From positions 5,186,446 to 5,250,445 of the forward strand of contig CM072512.1 in NCBI GenBank assembly GCA_036898135.1: a DNA stretch of 64,000 nt. Reading direction: 5' to 3'. Shown one piece after another: positions 57,724 to 64,000 of the stretch (the stretch's first letter is position 1; the number at the start of each line of letters is the position of its first letter). The notes below the pieces were generated by a model. That model saw nothing but the letters and a program-made list of their open reading frames with translations. It was not told the DNA's origin and ran no database searches. Source of the stretch: Oncomelania hupensis. Its lineage: Eukaryota; Mollusca; Gastropoda; Littorinimorpha; Pomatiopsidae. Both the position numbers and the translations under genes were made by a program.

Positions 57724-58123
57724 TCCTTTGTCATCTCCATCTTCCTATACGCTTGCGAAACATGGACCCTCACAGAAGACTTCTGGGCATTTCCTATACT
57801 CAGCACATCACCAACAACGAAGTCTGACAGACCATCACACTAGCCATTGGACAACAGGATGACATGCTCACAGTGGTGAAGAAACGGAAACTCCGATGTC
57901 AACAGAGCCTTGCAAAGACCATCCTGCAAGGCACGGTCCAAGGAGGCAGAAGAAGAGGGAGACAGAAAAAGAGGTGTGAGAACAACAGTCAAGAATGGAC
58001 TGGTTGGACACTGAGCGAAGCCATGAGTGTTGCTGAGGAAAGAGAAAGATGGAGTACGCTGGTTAAACGATCAGCTGTGTTGCCCCAACGACCTTCGAGT
58101 TACGGGATAGAATAGGATAGGCT
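57724..58123 (+). mobile_element. LINE-A 3' end with two internal deletions
   Basis: Matches LINE-A from CTTCCTATACGCTTGCGAAA to GTTACGGGATAGAATAGGAT. Relative to 52706-53172 it lacks the segment between CCCTCACAG and AAGACTTCTGG, and the GTATGGCCACGTC bases before AACAGAGCC. Stops interrupt the frame. Confidence 0.82.
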
Positions 58124-58400
58124 ACACTATAATTGTAAAAAAAAATTTAAAAAATTAAAAAAAAAAAAATTAATATATATAAAATTAATATTACCGTTAT
58201 ACTAAACACTAACAATTCGTTGTTAAGAAAGGAAGGAAGGAAAAAAGAAAACAAAAAATGTTTTTCCTCCAATAAGCTTTATACAAATACATCGTCCTCT
58301 AATATTACGAAGTGTACACACTAAAACCAACAACCACACAAAACTCAACAATGGACTCAAACATCCTAATGTCACACAACTTACATATCCCCAACCCTCC

Positions 58401-58453
<53 letters not shown>

Positions 58454-58890
58454 CTTAAATGTAAGACAGGTCTATAGGAACTAACGCTATTATCATATTA
58501 AAGGTCTCTCTCTCCTCCTCCCTCTCACACACGAAAGCGTAGGCTTGATCGATCTCTTCCCTGCCAAGTCATGCAGTGGTACAAACACACATTGAGCGCA
58601 ACAGGCCATTAACCCATATGTAACAACGAAAGAACGGAGCATGCCCCGGTGCAAAAATACGGGTGCATTGTTCTACGGCGCTGACCCGAAACGAAACGCA
58701 GGCCAATGGCTATATCTGAGTTTGTCAACGATAACACCAATTCCGTACAACGCAGATTGTTATTGGATTTTTTGTTTCAACATTGCCACCAACGCACTCG
58801 TGACTTGTGATGAAGGAAATGCAGCCTGGTTCAATGAGCGACATTTCACGGAGGGTTAATGGTGTCAAACGTTCGTCCTTAATTTAACTG
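58124..58890. other. A/T-rich and (CT)n sequence
   Basis: A-runs at 58135-58180, (CT)n at 58405-58450. A 72-codon plus frame from ATG at 58641 (MPRCKNTGALFYGADP) has no recognised product and I do not call it. Confidence 0.4.
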
Positions 58891-58905
58891 GGGTATATAA
58901 ACAAG
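58891..58905 (+). promoter_or_regulatory. TATA-box-like sequence
   Basis: GGGGTATATAAACAAGAG is a good TATA match. It lies about 240 bp before the 24-bp repeat array. No initiator or gene start is established, so this is only a sequence match. Confidence 0.2.
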
Positions 58906-59132
58906 AGCCAAGGGTCATTGACTGCAGCTAATTTTTCTACTTCTTTCCAGCTTCGTTCTTAATTTCTGTGCAGTCATCTTTTTCTCCTCTCTCCAACATT
59001 TCCAGTCCAGTCCTATAATCCTCTCTGAGATAAGGAGCGCGCGCGCGCGCACGCACACCCGCCCACACACAAAGCGTGTTGTGAACAACAAAAGTGAAAT
59101 TGTCAGCGACGGACCGACCCACTGCCCCAACT

Positions 59133-59650
59133 TTCTGCTGCTCCATCCTCTGTCGCTTCTGCTGCTCCGTCCTCTGTCGCTTCTGCTGCTCCGTTCTCTG
59201 TCGCTTCTGCTGCTCCGTCCTCTGTCGCTTCTGCTGCTCCGTCCTCTGTCGCTTCTGCTGCTCCGTCCTCTGTCGCTTCTGCTGCTCCGTCCTCTGTCGC
59301 TTCTGCTGCCTGCTTCGTCCTCTGTCGCTTCTGCTGCTCCGTCCTCTGTCGCTTCTGCTGCTCCGTCCTCTGTCGCTTCTGCTGCTCCGTCCTCTGTCGC
59401 TTCTGCTGCTCCGTTCTCTGTCGCTTCTGCTGCTCCGTCCTCTGTCGCTTCTGCTGCTCCGTCCTCTGTCGCTTCTGCTGCTCCGTCCTCTGTCGCTTCT
59501 GCTGCTTCGTCCTCTGTCGCTTCTGCTGCTTCGTCCTCTGTCGCTTCTGCTGCTCCGTTCTCTGTCGCTTCTGCTGCCTGCTCCGTCGCTTCTGCTGCCT
59601 GCTTCGTTCTCTGTCGCTTCTGCTGCTCCGTTCTCTGTCGCTTCTGCTGC
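59133..59650. repeat. 24-bp minisatellite, about 21 copies, open in several frames
   Basis: The unit is CTGCTGCTCCGTCCTCTGTC plus GCTT. Copies vary by CCG/TCG and CTC/TTC changes, and a few are shortened. The period is eight codons and the unit contains no stop in at least two frames per strand. Reading frames of about 185-257 codons therefore run through it (minus: QQKRQRTE, AAEATEDG and SSRSDRGR repeats; plus: ASAAPSSV and LCRFCCSV). The longest lack an ATG. A 185-codon minus frame does start with ATG at 59660. I regard coding as unproven. Confidence 0.9.
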
Positions 59651-59839
59651 GCTTCCTCATCTTTCCTCCGCTTCTTCTGGCTGTTCAACAGCTCTCCTTA
59701 TTACAGCTTCAGTATATCACAGTTTATGACCCTCTTCCCCACTCCCCCGAGCAAAAAAGCAATCGGCGTTAATGATTTCATGATGATGATGATGATTTCA
59801 TCACAAGGTAAACGTCCGCTGAAACAAGTGTAGCGTCTG

Positions 59840-61977
<2,138 letters not shown>

Positions 61978-62050
<73 letters not shown>

Positions 62051-62972
62051 TGCATTTATACAAGGCATTTTTCATTAGAATAACAACTCAATGCGCTTAC
62101 ACACATCATTCGTACGCATCATCACAACATTCGCACTACATCATGTACAGCATCATTGAGAAAGTATTATTACTGTTCATACTATTTACACAGAAAACGC
62201 CTTGCGGAACAAGTGCGTTTTTAAGCAGCTCTCAAAGGAAACAAGGTCTGCTGTACAATGTCTTAAACCGGCAGGCAGCGCATTCCAAACCTTGGGTGCT
62301 TGAAAACTAAAAGACCGCCCGCCAACTGTCTTAAGCAGACGCTTGGGCGTTTTCAACAGTTTTTTTATCTGATGAGCGCAAAGAACGGGTTGTAGTGTAT
62401 GTAGTGAGTACCTCAGACAGATATGGTGGAAGTGACTGGTCGAAGTGACGGAAAGCTAGGACAGCAATTTTGTATTCAATGCGGAAATTGACAGGGAGCC
62501 AGTGGAGCTGCATTAAGAGAGGCGTGACATGATCACGTTTCCGTTTTTTTAAGCACAAGCCGAGCAGCACAGTTCTGTACACGCTGCAGTCGGCTAACTC
62601 CATCAATGGGGAGACCAGCTAGAAGTGAATTACAATAATCAAGTCTGGATGTCACAAAAGCGCTGATCAACTGTGTGCATGCATCCCTCGAAAGAAACTG
62701 CCTCAAGGACGCAATACGCCGAAGCTCAAGAAAGAACACACGACAGATGGTACTTGACAGGTACTGATGTGGTCATGCATGGACAAAGAACTATCTAGCT
62801 TGACACCCAAATAACGAACAATATTACTAAATGGGATGGTGCTGCCGCCGATGTTTGCAGAATCGCTGCCGACCAGTTTAAGACGGGAAGATGAGCCTAC
62901 AGGTATAACCTCGGTCTTGTCAGGGTTAAGCATCAACCTGTTGCTATTCATCCAAGCCTGGACACTGTCCAT
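61978..62972 (-). mobile_element. L2/CR1-like LINE 3' part, pseudogene
   Basis: The minus strand encodes the end of a reverse transcriptase of the L2/CR1 type, in order: SWMNSNRLMLNPDKTEV-like, VRYLGVKLDSSLSMHDHI, FLSRDACTQLISAFVTSRL, DYCNSLLAGLP, VQNCAARLVL, RDHVTPLLMQLHWLPVNFR, then PKVWNALP and LKTHLFRKAF near the C-terminus. Several frame changes inactivate it. It ends with CCTTGTATAAATGCAATTTA on the minus strand and an (ATT)n tail (plus strand AAT units 61978-62046). Upstream RT parts are missing. Confidence 0.85.
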
Positions 62973-63975
62973 ATCGATAAACTACAAAAGGTTCAAAATT
63001 CTGCAGCACGGCTCATACTGAAAGCAAAAAAACGCGATCACGTGACACCACTACTATTTTCCCTTCACTGGCTTCCTATCCAAGCACGCATTGACTACAA
63101 ACTGTCAGTTCTCTGTCACAGTTTCTTCTCTGATACCTGTCCATCCTATCTTAGTCAACTCCTGTCTGCTTACTCACCTGCCCGACAGTTGCGTTCATCC
63201 GCAGACACTCACACCAAGAGTACGCACAAAAACATACGGTGAAAGATCTTTTGCTTTTTGTGGCCCTAAACAATGGAATTCGCTGCCAGCTAACATTCGT
63301 AGTATTGCATCCACGCAGACTTTCAAGAAAGCACTCAAAACACATCTTTTCAAGCATTATTTTCCCACTGATTGAACTAACGAACATCACAACTCTTCCT
63401 CCTGCTTACATCCAGTCGACTGCCCAGTTTTAAACTGTTACCTTGCGGGGAATGCTTGTGTCCGTGTTGAAGGTCATCTATTAATTTTATATAACGGTAT
63501 TTACCAATGTCGTCCAAGTTCTTTTATAACACTAGTTTAGTGAAATGTATCTGTTTTAGGTGAGTCCAGTCCTTTTTAATGTTGTGATTCATGTCCTTTC
63601 ATTGTATTTTACTGTCTTAAGAAATGTTTACAATCTTATGTTTTGTTTTTAAGGTGTATAATTTTTTTTTTAATAGTTGTTTTGCTTTGTTAAATGATGT
63701 GATAATGAATGTTTTTATTGTGGACATGTACTTTGGCCAGGCGCTCATGCGTCTGTGTGTGTGTGTGTGTGTGAGTGTGAGTGTGTGTGTGTGTGTCTAC
63801 TGTTAATTAATGTACATACTCCTGGTTTAACAGTTTTTTACTAGGCATGTTTTTGTTTTACATATTTTATTTTGTTTTAATATTATTGCTTTTTAGTGCA
63901 TTGTAAAGCGTGGCGAGCCCATGTCTGTTGGGGTACCACGCTATATAAATCAACTGTATTATTATTATTATTATA
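62973..63975 (+). mobile_element. L2/CR1-like LINE 3' part with 3' UTR, pseudogene
   Basis: The plus strand begins abruptly at DKLQKVQNSAARLIL, followed by RDHVTPLLFSLHWLPIQARI, PSYLSQLLSAYSPARQLRSS. After a one-base shift near 63205 come TYGERSFAFCGPKQWNSLP and FKKALKTHLFKHYF with a stop. About 600 bp of 3' UTR follows, with (GT)n at 63755-63798, and ends CACGCTATATAAATCAACTG and an ATT-rich tail. It is a sequence variant distinct from the minus-strand copy. Confidence 0.85.
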
Positions 63976-64000
63976 TACGCATTGTCAATTCTCCGTAATC

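Noticed and set aside
58641..58859. 72-codon frame starting MPRCKNTG as a THAP-type protein
   Set aside because: It lacks the CxxxxC and FHRFP-type motifs, and no splice or homology support is visible.
61978..63975. Twin-priming 5' inversion of one LINE
   Set aside because: Each half has its own 3' end and tail and they differ in sequence, so two insertions are needed.

Overview
The window is animal nuclear DNA. It contains spliced genes, tRNA-derived SINEs, non-LTR retrotransposon 3' ends, very dense microsatellites ((GA)n, (GAA)n, (AAT)n, (GT)n) and many minisatellites. The repeat mixture, including a repeat with doubled TGACCT half-sites, fits a lophotrochozoan, and I infer a marine mollusc, probably a gastropod. 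That is inference, because no sequence marker here fixes the species. I see no prokaryotic operon, CRISPR array, phage or plasmid.

Host coding content is sparse. The one strong gene is a 1,553-codon uninterrupted reading frame on the minus strand (2156-6817). It encodes a Ser/Pro/charged-rich, probably disordered scaffold-like protein that I cannot name. Upstream of it on the same strand (7.3, 10.5, 19.0, 20.1 and 26.6 kb) are short open segments with good donors that may be 5' exons of this or another gene. A plausible three-exon small gene on the plus strand (27177-29867, 127 aa) starts about 0.5 kb from the last of these. A 55-codon basic frame (17708-17875) and acceptor-preceded segments at 40.6 and 53.7 kb are weak candidates. 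A broken THAP zinc-finger fragment lies at 44.66 kb.

The rest is mostly repeats. SINE1 has four copies that look identical by eye (13.0, 13.2, 16.4 and 25.3 kb), with visible target-site duplications, plus two old copies. SINE2 and SINE3 are nested in each other, and SINE4 and SINE2 end in (ATT)n-type tails resembling those of the L2-like LINE. LINE-A is a non-LTR element present as five 3' ends closed by GGATA/GATAG repeats, plus one internal fragment. Repeat D (about 550 bp) is unclassified, has four long copies and includes an inverted pair at 22.8-24.3 kb. Repeats E and R are dispersed families. A 252-bp MITE candidate with 14-bp perfect inverted ends lies at 39.7 kb. Two L2-like LINE ends meet head to head at 62.97 kb.

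Minisatellites have units of 42 bp (0.3-1.1 kb), 26 bp (19.5 kb), 27 bp (33.1 kb), 38, 65 and 25 bp (clustered at 40.35-42.47 kb), 38 bp (50.1 kb) and 24 bp (59.1-59.65 kb). The genes show no common pathway. The main story is recent and layered retroposition around one unusual long single-exon gene.
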